From Chelydra serpentina (taxonomy: Eukaryota > Chordata > Testudines > Chelydridae): DNA of 64,000 bases. Numbering within the stretch: position 1 is the stretch's first letter; each line of letters opens with the position of its first letter. Shown here in pieces: positions 31,443 to 44,399 of the stretch. The stretch is taken from NCBI GenBank assembly GCA_037349315.1, contig JBAIAC010000033.1:10806001-10870000 (forward strand). The letters run 5' to 3'. A model generated the notes under the pieces. The model had not been told where the DNA came from and searched no databases. It saw nothing but the letters and a program-made list of their open reading frames with translations. A program made the translations under genes and the position numbers.

Positions 31443-33190
31443 AATTGAACTGGTTTACATCAATGTACCTGATAACCGATTTTGCCCCATCAGCATAGGA
31501 ATGAAACTGTTTCAAAACTAAACTTAGAATGTCAGTTAATTTAAAGTATGCAAATATACAAATATGAAGGTTTCAGTGGAGTAAATGCCTCTACAGTTTT
31601 AGGATTGTGAAGTTAAATTGATTTCACTCTTAAGCACCATACACATGGCTGGATATCAGGTTTCAAGAAAAGATATAAGCTTGAGATCTTAACACTTTAC
31701 TTTGCTTAGATGAGGCATGATATTTAGTGGGAATTCTCTGGATTAACTGGATTAACTCTGAATGCTCCTAGTTATCATTTTCTGTATGCTATTAGGTTCT
31801 CATTGTTAATGGCTTTTCTCTGTGTGAGATGCTAGAAGTCATCTACTTCAGATCAAGTTTTGTCTCAGAACTGGTGTTCAGGTCAGGTCTTCTTTTGATT
31901 TTGGTCAAACCTGTTCAGGGAATACTGGGTGTTAGTTCTAAAGAAATTAATCACTTAGGGACTTCTTAATAAATCTTCTTTGGCACGGGAGTTTTCTCCC
32001 TGGAGCCTTGGACACTGAACTATCTTTCACTGAAATAACGTGAGAGTTACCAGGTGCTCACTGTTGCTAACTGCCCAAGCTTGCCAGTTTGCTGTTTGTG
32101 TTTGTCTCCTTATTAGATGGTACTATGTTGCCGGAATTCCTGGTTCTGACTCTTTCATCTCCTCTCTGAATCTTAAAGCTCTCTCTCCCCTTTGTCCCCT
32201 CAGCTCAAACCAAATCCCAGTTTTTCCTATGACATGGATACTTTTTCACTTTACTGATGAGGGTGGAATCTACATAAACATAAATCAGTTTAGTTTGAAA
32301 GGAATGAAAATAGAGACGGGCCTTGGGTTATAAGCCACCAGGCACCATTCCAGGAAGTTCCCATGGAAACACTCATTAAAACAGGTGTCTTATCTGTCTT
32401 ACCCTCATCTTCCCTTAGTGGTTTAAAAAAAATTCAGAAAAACACATAGGAGCAACAAATTTAACCCTTTTCTTTCTGGAACTGGAGTGGCTGTTTCTAC
32501 AAGCAGAAGGCCTTCAAGGATGTTATGAATACATTCATGTGTACACCAATTAAAAGGAGGGTTTTTACTTGTTGATACTTGGCTGAGCTATTTTATGTTT
32601 CATTTGTGAGATTATTAAATCTCACTAGGGTAAATTCATCTTTGATACAACTCAACAATGATGATGGAGCTAGGCCATAAACAATAAATCTGGCCTATCA
32701 TGTTTAGGCATCGGGTTTTATATTTTTTTCTCAAAAACTTCTTTAACTTTGCAACAGTGGTAATAATGCACACAATCAGGATATAAAATGTGATGAAACA
32801 GTCTGTTCAAAGTACAGTGCTTTTCTAAGAATATTACATTAAAACAACAATAAAAAAATGATATTGACATCTAGGTACACACAATACAAAACTAAAACAA
32901 CCAAAACAAAAATTAGAACCCTGTTCCAAATGTTTTTAAATAACCAAAAATTGGTCAAGCTGTCTACAGATTAACTTTTATATGTTTTGGAGGAACATAG
33001 TAAGGCTTGTGTATTGGCTAAAAATAATAATAGGATTTTTGCCATTTTTATTAAGAATAATTATTGTTGTTTTTTTAAAAAGTCCAAAGATTTAGTCTTA
33101 GAGAGTGAGTCCTCCATTTGTTCACATTAATTTAAGAATGGGATCCATCTGTTTAATAATCATGTATTAATTGCATGTAATATCAGTTAA
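31443..33190 (+). other. LRRC49: LRRC49 intron 6, middle, nothing recognised
   Basis: No exon or bounded repeat found. The frame at 32040-32333 is unsupported. Confidence 0.45.
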
Positions 33191-33191
33191 T

Positions 33192-33377
33192 CTCATAGAA
33201 CTAGAAGGACCTTGAAAGGTCATTGAGTCCAGACCCCTGCTTTCACTAGCAGGACCAAATACTGTCCCCTGACAGATTTTTTGCCCCAGATCCCTAAATT
33301 GCCCCCTCAAGGATTGAGCTCACAACCCTGGGTTTAGCAGGCCAATGCTCAAACCACTGACCTATACCTCCCCCCTA
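33192..33377 (-). mobile_element. tRNA-derived SINE with CR1-type tail
   Basis: Read on the minus strand it starts with a tRNA-like head (AGCATTGGCCTGCTAAACCC, then a box B-like GTGAGCTCAATCC) and ends with a CR1-type tail CCTTTCAAGGTCCTTCTAG. This structure is known for turtle polIII SINEs mobilised by CR1 enzymes. Old and diverged. Confidence 0.85.
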
Positions 33378-36300
33378 AATCTTTCCATAATAATTATATC
33401 CCACACTTCAGTCAGCCAAAATGAGGTTGAGAGCATTTTGTTCTTTTTCCAAAATAAGGCTGTCATGCCAAGGGGAGAGGTTGCCTTACCGTCTTTGCTG
33501 GAATTTATTTTCTCACTAGGGTTTTCTCAACTGCAGGGTCCCAGGAAAACTCAACCTTTGTAATTTTTTTCTTAAATGAGAGGATACTTCTAGTCAGAAA
33601 GCTTGAGGGAACCATAACAGTCTCACTAAGTACATAAGTGTTCCACTTTTCCCACATTTACACCAATGTTTATTAAAGACTGATCTATTTATTCTTTTCT
33701 TTTAATATTAAGATGGTCCATAACCCGATCTGTTTCTGTATCCCTCCTCAGCTAAAACAGGACCATAGCTGAACCATCCTGATTTTCATTTCTTTTTGCA
33801 AAAGATATAACTGAAGAAGGTTCTGTAAAACCAAACCTATTCTATTTTTGTATAATGAACTTTCCATTCTTGCTGTCTTCTCCAGATGTCCACTCTTAAC
33901 AGATGTTGAAAAGGAACTTGCAGAAAGCAAGTTTAGGCTCTTACATGCTCCGAGCATTGGCCATTTCCTTTCTAAATACCCATTGGGTGCACATTGCTCC
34001 ATCAAGTTCTGTTCCATTTTTTCCAGCTGTTGGCGTTCTGAACCACTTTGCATTTGCGTTAGTATTGTTCAATGTTTTCCTTTGTATTTAGCTTTTGTAG
34101 GAATAGTTTAGTCTTAATTTTGCTAGGTTTTTTATTTTAATGTGTTAAAGCTGATCTTGCCAAAACCAGCGTAGTGCCAAAAACAGTATGTGATGTTGTC
34201 ATAATAGATTTGTTACTAGCAAGCACACTACACTTTTTCAGTCCTTCCCTTCCACTCTTCCGGAAAAAAGGTCTCATTTGGACCTTTTCTTTCTGAGCCT
34301 GAATTCTTTAAACAGGTCAATATTAATTTTTCACTCAGGGTATAGGCCGGAAGAAAGTTTTTCTCTAGTTATTGCCAGAAGCTAATTTACAGAACGGCTA
34401 ATGTGTGCCTCAAACTTCACTGCAGCAAGGTGGTAGTCACAAGTAAACTTAGCCACTTCTAATCTCATACCATCTATCTCCAGTCATCAAACTTTCCTTT
34501 TTTTTAACTGCGTATCAGTTCATCATCTTAGAGTAGTAAATGTTGAAGACATTACAGAAGATATACATGCTTCAATTCTTACAGCTATCTTTTCTTGCTG
34601 TACTTTTTTACATGAAACTTTTATCAATATTTCCATAAAAGTTTCCTACTTTTAATATACACGAGCCCATGTAATCTTGTCATTGAAGATTGTCTCTAAA
34701 AGTAGTTTAAATATTTTGCACATTTCTCTGCTACAGATGAAGGCCCCTGTCTTCCTGCACACAAAGTAGGCTATTAAATGGTCCCTTCCAGCCAGTTTAA
34801 ATATTTCCTTCAAGTAGTTCATCTTTAGATGGGAAGACAGTACATAGACTGGATGGTGGATTTTCCCACTGGTTCATGGATTCTGCTATGGTAGTAGTAA
34901 ATAAGTTATGCTACTTGCTACAGTTACACAAATATAGGCCAAATCCTGAAACCTTTACTCATATGAGTACTCCTATCTAATCAATAGGCATAGTTGTGTT
35001 ACTAAGGGCTGTATGATGGTACCCTGTGTCTGTTCAAGTCATTCATATTGGCCATCTCCAGCAAAAGGCTGTACTTTATCACTTGCTTTGGAAGAATCAT
35101 TAAGCAAATTTTAGGTGGTTTATCCACTTGATTATGAAGGAAGTGTTTTCTAAGTTAAAAAAAAAACCAAATCCCTATAGAGTTGTCAGAATGTATTGTA
35201 TTATTCCTATTTATTTGGGGGCCTTAGCTTTTTGCACTGTAGCATTAAATATTTTACTTACAATTTTTAAGCATGATGCCTAGTACTGTATAAAACAATC
35301 ATTATTTAAGAGTGGTATGAAAGGTCAGAGTTTCCAAATAGTAATAACATCAGTGTGCTAGTATAGTATGTTGTATATAAAAGTTGTGGTTTGGAGGCAG
35401 CCACTGAATAATTGTATTTTCATAAATAGCTAGAAAGAACCTTTTTTTCACCTTGCTCTGGTTTTTCTAATTTGTTGTTGAAGAATAGTACAATGGATAT
35501 TTAATACATTCTGCCAGTAGGTGATGCTGTTGTCTATATAATAATGTATGGTGACTTGAGGAGCGAATCTCAGCAAATGGAACAGAACAAAAAAAAAAAA
35601 GGCAGTAAAATAGTAGAACTCCTCAGGGCTCTGAGTTAGGTCTTGGCAAGGAGTGGAATGTGCTTGAGAAGAGATGTTGCCAACCACAGAAATCACCTCC
35701 CTTTACTTTTCCTTTGACATCTTGTTTTACTTACAAGAAGTCCAGTGATCTTCAGTTTAATATTTTTAGTGCTTTTCTCACTAAAATCTCCCTTCCTACA
35801 AACTCTCAAAAGCCTGCATCACTATTGGTTTCCTTCTAGGTGAGAAGGGACGGGATCAGCTCTTTGCCAGTAGTGTTCTGCTTCAACCAGTGGGGTTTTC
35901 TATGGAGAAAGTGTTTAGTTTCCAGTTCCCCTTCCTCAGAGTCTGAGCACTCAGGATCTGTATTACTATTGACAGCCAGAAAGAGAGTCAAGAGCATAGG
36001 TCCCTAACTTTTATCCCATTCCCCCAAAGTGGCAGTGTGCTGCACTGAAGCTAGACCAACAGGTTAGCACTAGTTACAGTTTAATAGTATATTTCATTTT
36101 TTTTACTGAAGACTATAGACATAATTTGTCCTGTATGTATTATTTTAATTAGCCTGAGCTGTAACAGACTAAAACTGGTATAAATGCATCTTAGATTTAA
36201 AATTGTTATTCTGAAATTAAGGAATCTGTCTCTGTTATATGCCATTTGCTAAAACTGCAGTTTCAGGCTGTTTCTGTAATACAGTAGACAGTGCACTTAT

Positions 36301-37535
36301 TTAGTGTTTTAAGGCTGAATTAGGATGAGGATTTTGAACTGTTGCTTCAGATCTCATTTCATCCTAGAGTAGACTAAGCACCAGGTTCCTTAGTGGCAAG
36401 TTCGGGGGTTGGTGAATTGAATAGGTTTTTAAAGGTAAAGGAAATACTATATTTGCTCAAAGCAGGCAAAATACCCTACAGTTAATGTTTAATTTTTTTA
36501 AATAGTTTTGGCTTTGGGAGTAAAGTTCATCTGATGGCTGGAACTAGCGTTTTCTATCAAATACTATATTGGTAATGGGTGAGTTGAGGCATGAGGCTGG
36601 AGATTGTAACATAGCAACCACAACAAAGGAGAAGGAAGCACTTAATCTTGCAGAACAAGAGACCATGGAAAATAAAGGGAGGGTGGATTAAAATAAAAAC
36701 ATCTAGTGTGGCAATAGAAGGAAGATGTACAAATTAGGATGTGTAGATGGTAAACCAAGGGGAGAAAGGAAAAGGTATGTAAGTCAGCAAGTTAATTTTT
36801 GTTCTCATACCAGCCACAGTGAAATGGATATGGACGTAAGCTGTTCACTTTAAAAGTGGTGTAAAATAAGTTGGATGATAATTTTTGGTGCACCAGATTT
36901 GTTTGCTATACTGGTAAATGCAGACCTGCTATAATAATGGAAGATCCATTTCCTAAGGCCTTTAATGTATGTGCAAAGGCTGTTTCACAACAAAGTGGGT
37001 GATTTGGGAAAACTTTATCTTTGATGCAACTGATTCAGATATTTTAGAATTGCAGAACTAAAGGTACATGTAACAATCTCACAGAATTTCAAAAGATGTA
37101 ATTTGTTTTTTTTTAATTACTGTAAAAAGGTGTACTGGCCCTTTAAGATTTTGTAGGTAGGCTAGCAATACTGTTCCAAGAACAGTACTTCTAGAATAGA
37201 GAAGTAGTCACTGAAGAAAAGGAAGTGGCCTCAGGAAAGCAGTCTGGGGTTTGGGGAAAGGAACCCATACTCCTAAATGCTTTTAAATCCTCTTGATGTT
37301 CCTCATTCCAGCCTTAGACAATTCGACACCACTCTGGATCACCTAAAGTGAAGGGTATTTTGAGAGCTCAGAAACTTTATAAATTGGTTAAAGGATTGAC
37401 TAGTTTCATTTTAGTTGACATGAATTGTGATATATTTATTTAAAATTAAAACACAAAATATAATTTTCGGGGAAAATGTAATTCTGCTTTGTGGGTAGAG
37501 CTTATATAGGGATATATATCTTATCACTTTAGGTG
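33378..37535 (+). other. LRRC49: LRRC49 intron 6, right part, nothing recognised
   Basis: About 4 kb of AT-rich intron with no exon, RNA gene or transposon boundary that I can support. Frames at 33748-34053 and 35448-35696 are unsupported. Confidence 0.45.
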
Positions 37536-37539
37536 ATCC

Positions 37540-37615
37540 ATATATATATATATATATGTGTGTGTATGTTGTATAATATATCTGTATATATTATATATAT
37601 AATATACACACATGT
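37540..37615. repeat. AT/TG microsatellite
   Basis: A run of TA dinucleotides passes into TG and back to TA with ATATAATATA palindromes. Typical of an unstable intronic simple repeat. Confidence 0.9.
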
Positions 37616-38308
37616 ACTCTACTGAAGAATCCTAAGTTAAACAAAATCCGTTCTTCCAGTATGATTTTAGCTTGTTGGCAAAAAAGCATCCTGTTGAATG
37701 AAAATCAGACCTGTACTGCATATGTATTCCCCATACTGAATGCTTGACAGACACTGAAAGGTTAATACATGATTACATAGTTACAGGCCACACTTGGGGG
37801 AGAAAGTATATCAGAAAACTGTAATAGCGGCACTCCGTGACCCTCTTTTGTTATAATTAGCTTGATTTACTAATTTAGTAGTATCTCCCAGAATAATTGT
37901 TAAATTCGTTTTGTAATTCCTATGAAGTAAATTGGTTCTGGTGGTGACCTTTTGCAGTTTCATTTCTAACTTCCTAAAACAGTATTCCTCAATTAGTGAC
38001 AAAAGACATTGGTACGTTACTTTTTATAGAGAAAGGTGCTATGTTTTTCTCTTTCCTCTGTGGCAGTAGCATCCTGGTATTATGACTTTAGCCTTTACTC
38101 AACACCTGTATCACTGGATTCCTAAAATGTCTTGAATGGGAATGGGCTTTATGCAGAAGTTTACTCATTCCAGTTGGTTGACAGTTATCCTCTTATTTTC
38201 TTATACTTGGTAGGAATAGCTGATAAGCTAAATGTTTTTGTAGAAGAAATGTGAAAATACTTTAATCTAAAATGAAAAACAATTTTTGTCAACATTTAAA
38301 TGTTTCAG

Positions 38309-38375
38309 AATAAAGAAAATCTCAAATCTGGATAACTTGAAAAATCTTGATGTTTTGGATCTTCATGGAAATCAG
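38309..38375 (+). CDS. LRRC49: LRRC49 exon 7
   Basis: The acceptor is ATGTTTCAG and the donor AATCAG|GTACTG. The exon covers residues 236-258, with IKKISNLDNLKNLDVLDLHG, completing one repeat and beginning the next. It starts in phase 2 and ends in phase 0. Human has IKKISNLENLKSLDVLDLHG. Confidence 0.95.
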
Positions 38376-38781
38376 GTACTGTACAGTAAGTACATCTGTT
38401 ATTATAAACCATTTGCAAATAACACTGATTTAGAAATGTTGCATCTCTGATGTGGTTTCCTGTAGTATTGCTTTTATGAAGGGGGATTTAATAGTTTTAC
38501 AACTGCTTTTATTAGTTCACAGAGATTTATAAATTAATCAAAGGGAGCATGATGTTATTTTGGATCTTGGTCTCTAATTTCTTATATTTGCAGTTTATGA
38601 AAAGTAAAAAATTAACTTCCTAAATATGCATACAACTAAAAATAACCGGTTCAGTTCAGTTAGAGCTACAACATACTCAATCGAGCGCAAAATAGCTGTG
38701 ATGTAGCTAAAATAGTATGCAGTCATTTTTATGGTAGAAGAATTTAAATGGTTGCGCTATGTCAACCTATTTAGCACTGGA

Positions 38782-41700
38782 GGCTATTTAGCACTGCACG
38801 GGGGAACCCCCCTCACTTCCTTCTCTACCGCCTTTGGCCTTTGACGGAACGAGCAGTCGAGGCTTTGCAAGATGGCGTATTCATCAACAACATTATTCCA
38901 CTGGATGTAGCTGTTACAGCTGCCCGCCCAGTCTCCATGACAGCGGTACTGAGGTGGGTTGTGGATTTTTTGTTCGCTACACCTCTCTAGATTGCCCAAA
39001 GAGCTACAGACTTCCAGTTTGAAGAGCCAAACTCTTTGCGGAGAAGACAGATTTCTCTCCACATTCTCAAGGATTCTCAGACCGCACTACACTCCTTAGG
39101 AATCTACACTGTGGAACAGAAAAGAAGATATACCTCTCAACCACACCGCAGATCAATCTTCCCAATACTCACCATCTCAGTGCGGTTATGGGCCACAGTG
39201 TAAGAGGCCCAGGGCTCAAAAGTGAGAACAATCTGCACCCCAGTCCATGACCTCTCAAACTGCCTCTTATAAGCACTTTTGATGAGCTGGTCGGGAGCCT
39301 GACCAATGATACCTTCCAGCGTCAGCTGCCATCTGTACACGTCACGCCACTCAAAAGTCACCTTAACTTACTAATTAGGACCAGCTCTAGAGCAAAGAGA
39401 GTGATTTCTAGCCCTGAACCTACAGGGTGCCTACTTCAATATCTCAATACAACCATCGACAGGAGATTTCCTACTGCTTACCTTTGGAGCAGCATCATTA
39501 TCAGTACAGACTGCTCTGCATATTCTCCAAGGTTCACTTCATTGTAGTGGCATACTAATCCCGGTACAGTGACTGGACTTTATCAGCACCAACCTGATGC
39601 GGTATGAGCGAGAGCGCTCCTCTCAATACCCACATTCACCACCCTGGGACACATGTCTCCCTAATATGCTGCGGAGCTCACCTACACAACAACAAGTTTC
39701 AGAACAAAGGGCCTTCCACAGAAATGACCTTCGATATCACTCTTTCGGGCTAAGGGCTGTCAGGAGTCCCTGTGCACAAACTGCTTTTCACCAAAAACAA
39801 CAGACAAAGGTTATGATGGACTTTGTGACCTGTATGTTTTGTATAAACCGCCAAGGAGCTGCCAGATCTCCCTCCCTCTACAAGACAGCATTCAAACTTT
39901 GGAATTGATGCACCCATCACAATGCGCTCATCTCAGCTGACTCTCTACAAGGGATACAGAGTGATACAACCAACAGTCTCAGTTGGAATTTTCTCACAAC
40001 AATGAGTGTATACTGACTTCAGAGGTGCTTCAAGATATAGCCACCCTTTGGGGAACCAGGCCTATGGATCTCTTCTCTACTTATTGGAACAAGAAAGGTC
40101 CTTGTTACTGCTCCAGAGCTACAGTTCCTTGGGGGAAACATTCACTAGCAGTTGCCCTCATCTTCCCAAGACACAGGGCTCACTTGTATGTCTTTCCCAG
40201 TTTCCTGCTCTATCCAAGATTCTGTTGAAAATTCAATGAAACAAAGCGAGAGTTATTCTCATTGCCCCTCTTGACTATAACAAGTCTGGCTCCCTTACCT
40301 GACGCAGGTGGCAATATGCCCTCCTGTTCCTCTGACTTCAGCCCATTCCTCACCCACTCTCTCAAAGCAATGGGCTGACCTTTCACCCCAACCCGTGGAT
40401 CCTCTGCCTCCAGGCTTGGATTTTTTCTTTGTTCCAAGGCTTAGCAGCAGAATGCTCTGACAAGCTGAAACATGTGTTGCAACACAACCACAAGTTGACC
40501 ATTCCACATACCTATCTACAACATGGAAACAGCTCCAAGTGTGTACCATTCCAAACGGAAAGACCCAACCTCATCTCTCCTCCCTCTGATTTTCCACTAC
40601 ATTTAAACTCTCAGTCCGCTCCCTTAAGGTACATCTCATGGCAAAAATGGCTTCCCACTTGGAGTTTGCTCAACCATCCATGCGTAGATTCTTTAAGAAC
40701 ATTGGGGACTCTCTTCCCCTACGTGACACCACCCGCTCCAGCCTGGGACTTTAACCTAGTTCTCAGGGCTTGGACTAGCCCTCCCTCTGAGTCCAGGGCA
40801 ACTTGTTCTCTCTTACATCTGGCCCTGACAACAGCATTTCTAATTGCCATCACCTCAGCTAGGCACATATGAGAAATAGCAGCACTGATGGCACACCCAT
40901 CATTCACGCCCTTTTTTTTCCTAAGGATGAAGTAACTCTAAGACCATATCCCAAGTTTCTCCCTACTTTTCTGCACTTTCCATATGAATCAACAGATCCA
41001 CCTCACTATTTTTTTCCCAAAACCCCATTGTGACAACTGGGAGACAATTGGGCATATGTTAGATATTAGAAATACATTACATTCTACTTGGACAGGACTA
41101 AGGACCTCAGGAAATCCCCTAAACTCTTCCTTTCATCCACAGAAAGATCCAAAAGCTCTGTGATATCTCCTCAAAGACTATCCAAATGGGTCTCTAGTTG
41201 CATTAATCACTTAGCAAGGGCACAACTTGCTTCTGTCCACATGCATTCCATGAGGTCAGTTCCTACCTCAATCACAATCCATATGGATACCCCTACCTCC
41301 CCAATCTATAGAGCAATGATTGGGGCCTCTGTCTATATTTTTGCAGAACATTATGCAATCACTGAAGATTTGGCCGCTGACACCATCTTCGACTCCACAG
41401 TACTCTCTCTATTAAAAGTCCGCTCCGAAGTCCCAGCCTCCAGTGGAGGGTACTGCTCTGGAGTCACCTAACATGGAACAACCATAGGGACACTACTCGA
41501 AGAAGAAGAAGAAGTTACTCACCTTGTGCAGTAATGATGGTTCTTCGAGATGTGTGTCCCTATGGTTGCTCCACAACCGGCCCTCCTTCCCTCTATTTCG
41601 GAGTCCTCTATGGGGCTCTGTGGTAGAGAAGGAAGTGAGGGGGGTTCCCCCGTGCAGTGCTAAATAGCCTCGAGGAAGACTACGAGGGAGGGAGGGCACA

Positions 41701-41832
41701 TGTACGGGCTCAATGGGACACTGCTACCAAAAATCTCTGAATAGAGGCGCCGGGGCACACAGACACCTAACGTGGAGCAACCATAGGGACACACATCTCG
41801 AAGAACCATCGTTACTGCACAAGGTGAGTAAC
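38782..41832 (+). mobile_element. DIRS-like retrotransposon remnant
   Basis: Plus-strand frames hold decayed DIRS-type protein pieces. An RNase H-like piece with CINRQGAARSPSLYKTAFKL lies near 39840-39905. A stretch like DLFSTYWNKKGPCYCSRA is at about 40067-40125. A tyrosine-recombinase-like region with SPQRLSKWVSSCI, MHSMRSVPTSI and AMIGASVYIFAEHY lies at 41167-41355. Frames are broken by stops and shifts. Perfect 48-bp inverted repeats lie at 38782-38829 and 41622-41669. A second 61-bp pair with one mismatch lies at 41514-41574 and 41772-41832. Tyrosine recombinase plus inverted and internal complementary repeats is the DIRS layout. It is an inactive copy in LRRC49 intron 7. Confidence 0.8.
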
Positions 41833-43429
41833 TTCATCTTCAGAATTCCCTTTGTTGGCATAGCCTCTGTAACCACACCTTTAGCAAAGAGCCATTTTGT
41901 CATCCAGTGGAGCTATAGAGAACCCGAACAAATTGGACACATTAACAATATAAATTTTTTTATAGTATAATAACTAATATATTTGTCAAAACAAACATGA
42001 CTATTATGGTGCTGATCTTGCCACCCTTACTCATGTTGATTAGTACCTTAGTTTGTGAGTAGTCCCATTGAATTTAAGTCATTGAGGATGGCAGAATTAG
42101 ACCCTAGGTGAGCAATTTTAATTATAGTCCAATATTAATTCCTTTCTTAATATCATTAACCACAATTACCTTCCACTAGAGTGACTTTGTTGAAGTTTTT
42201 AATTGCCAGTAATTCCTGAGGCATATTCACCTCACCAGGACATTGAGCAATGTATTGTTGTCAGGTGAAAACTTGTCTGGCAGATAAGCACACTGTATAA
42301 AAAGCTAGTTGTTGTTCACTGTTTTTGTTAATAAACAGAAACTTGCCAAGTTTGTAAGTGTTGAGGGAGGTTGAAGTCTCTCTTATGCTCACAAAAAAAA
42401 GTTTGATTAAGCCACAAATGGCCCCTTTAAAGATATCCTTCTTTCTCTCACTCCCAAGACTTGGCTCAGTATCCATAACAAGAATCATGTTCAGGGTGAG
42501 ACTGATTGCTGAACACTCTTGTCCCGAAAATATTATTTACTAGGAGCTTTTGGGAAGCTTGTTTGCTAGAAATCTGCTAACAATAATAGTACTTACCACT
42601 TAAAGTTGACAAAAGAAAGTATTTGTGTAGTATAGCTTTCTAAAGATGGGAAACAGAGACAGAAGGAGATTAATGGCTTGATGTTCAGATGTGCTGAGTA
42701 CCTACAACTTCAGTTAAAGTCAGTGGGAGTTGTGGGCACTCACTACTTCTGAAAATCAGACTCTTGAAAAGGATGTATATTGTCTCCCTAACTGTCATAT
42801 TTAAGTATTAAAAGCTAAGTAGTACAAGATGTTGATCACCCTCAACTCCCCTTGAACTCAAGGGAAGATGAGGGTATTTATTATCTATGGGGAAAGGGTT
42901 GTTAGTTCTCATCCCTTTGTAAATGTTGTAATGATCCAGAAGGAAGACCAATCCCATTCCTAGTGTCTGAATGAGAGAGATTGCTGCTGTTGCTCTTATT
43001 ACAGAAGTTTCAGTAAACTTGAGTGTCACACACTGCGTGGTAGAGCTCCCCCAGGTGGACACTCATCAGTTTGCCGCATTTGAGTCCCAGCGTATTAGAC
43101 CCGTGTGCTCTTAAGCATCACTTGGTCTGAATAGGCTCCAGCAGTACCTCTTTCCTTTGCCTCTCTGGCACACTTCCTGGGTGCAGGTTCTTTGATACCT
43201 TTTCATGGAAATGGGACCATGCGGCCCAGCTGCCCTAGATGCCCAGGGCCAGTGCTGACTCCACTCCACCCATCAATTCCTCAATAGGTTAAGCACAACC
43301 TTTGCCAGAGCTCCAACCTTGTGGGTGCTCTGGTTTTACAGTTCGCCTCTTCAGGGACATATGACAGTGAAAGCTCTTGCTTAAGATCTCCTGCTGTTGC
43401 ACTACCACTGAAGCAGCTTCATGGGGGAT
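41833..43429 (+). other. LRRC49: LRRC49 intron 7, nothing recognised
   Basis: AT-rich intron between the DIRS-like remnant and a truncated LTR. No exon or bounded repeat was seen. Confidence 0.45.
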
Positions 43430-44305
43430 TGTGATGTACCAGGGTACAATCCAGACTAATGAGCAGTTATGTCACCCCGGCCTGCAACCTTGGGTGCCTT
43501 ACAATGCCTTACCGAAATAGCTCCCACCTGTGCATCTCACAAACAGCCTTCTAGCATGCAAGCCATACCCTGAGTGTCTGTGTGTAACTGCAGCCTGCCA
43601 GCCACACTTGGGTTACACTCTGGCTCTGCCAGCCTTGGTTATATTGCAGGGTGACCCCAACCCCCCCCTCCCAACCCCAGTATCAGATTTTCCACCAGAA
43701 ATGTATGTCCTGTATTGCTCAGCCCTCTCTTGTACAGTACAAAATATTTTAAGTCTGTTATTCCTTAAAGGGAACAATATGCCAGCATATTATCTCAAAT
43801 AGTTCTTCAGACACTTCAATTTGAAACACACTGGTATAGGTCAAACAGTAAAACCAGTTTATTAACTACAGAGAGAGTTTTTAAGTGAGTACCAGTAATG
43901 AGGCATAAAAGTCAGAATTGGTTACAAGAAAAAGATAAGATATCTACTAATGCCCGACTTAACAAACTGTATCAGATTCAAGCAGAGTTTCTCACCACAT
44001 GTTTACAGCAGTCTTACTGACCAAACCCTGTAGGTCAGGACCCCTCCCCCAGAGTCCAACAAACACTTCCTTTATTGCCTCAAGTGCCATGAATGCAATA
44101 GGTAGGGAGAGAGAAAGGGGGTGCCTTGGGATGTTAGTCCCATCTTTTTATAATTTCAGTCCCTTTCCTGAAAAAACATTTCCAGTTGGGCACTTGAAGA
44201 CAGAGTCTGTGTGGAAGGATGTTCCTTGTTGGCTTTTTTGTCACCTGTTTGAGCTTCCTTTATTTCCCTTCCTGCTTGATGACTCTGTTTACTGCTTTAA
44301 TATGT
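43430..44305. mobile_element. Truncated LTR, relative of 18463-19577
   Basis: From TGTGATGTACCAGGGTACAA to about CTTGATGACTCTGTTTACTG the sequence follows the LTR at 18463 nearly base by base, with scattered differences. The last part present in that LTR (about 270 bp after TGATGACTCTGTG) is missing. No internal viral sequence is present. Confidence 0.8.
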
Positions 44306-44399
44306 CTCTCTGTTCTTACTCTGCTAGATACTAAAAATCAAGTATCTAGAACAGATACTATGACTTATTACAACAATCTGTAACCACTAACTCCCTCTT

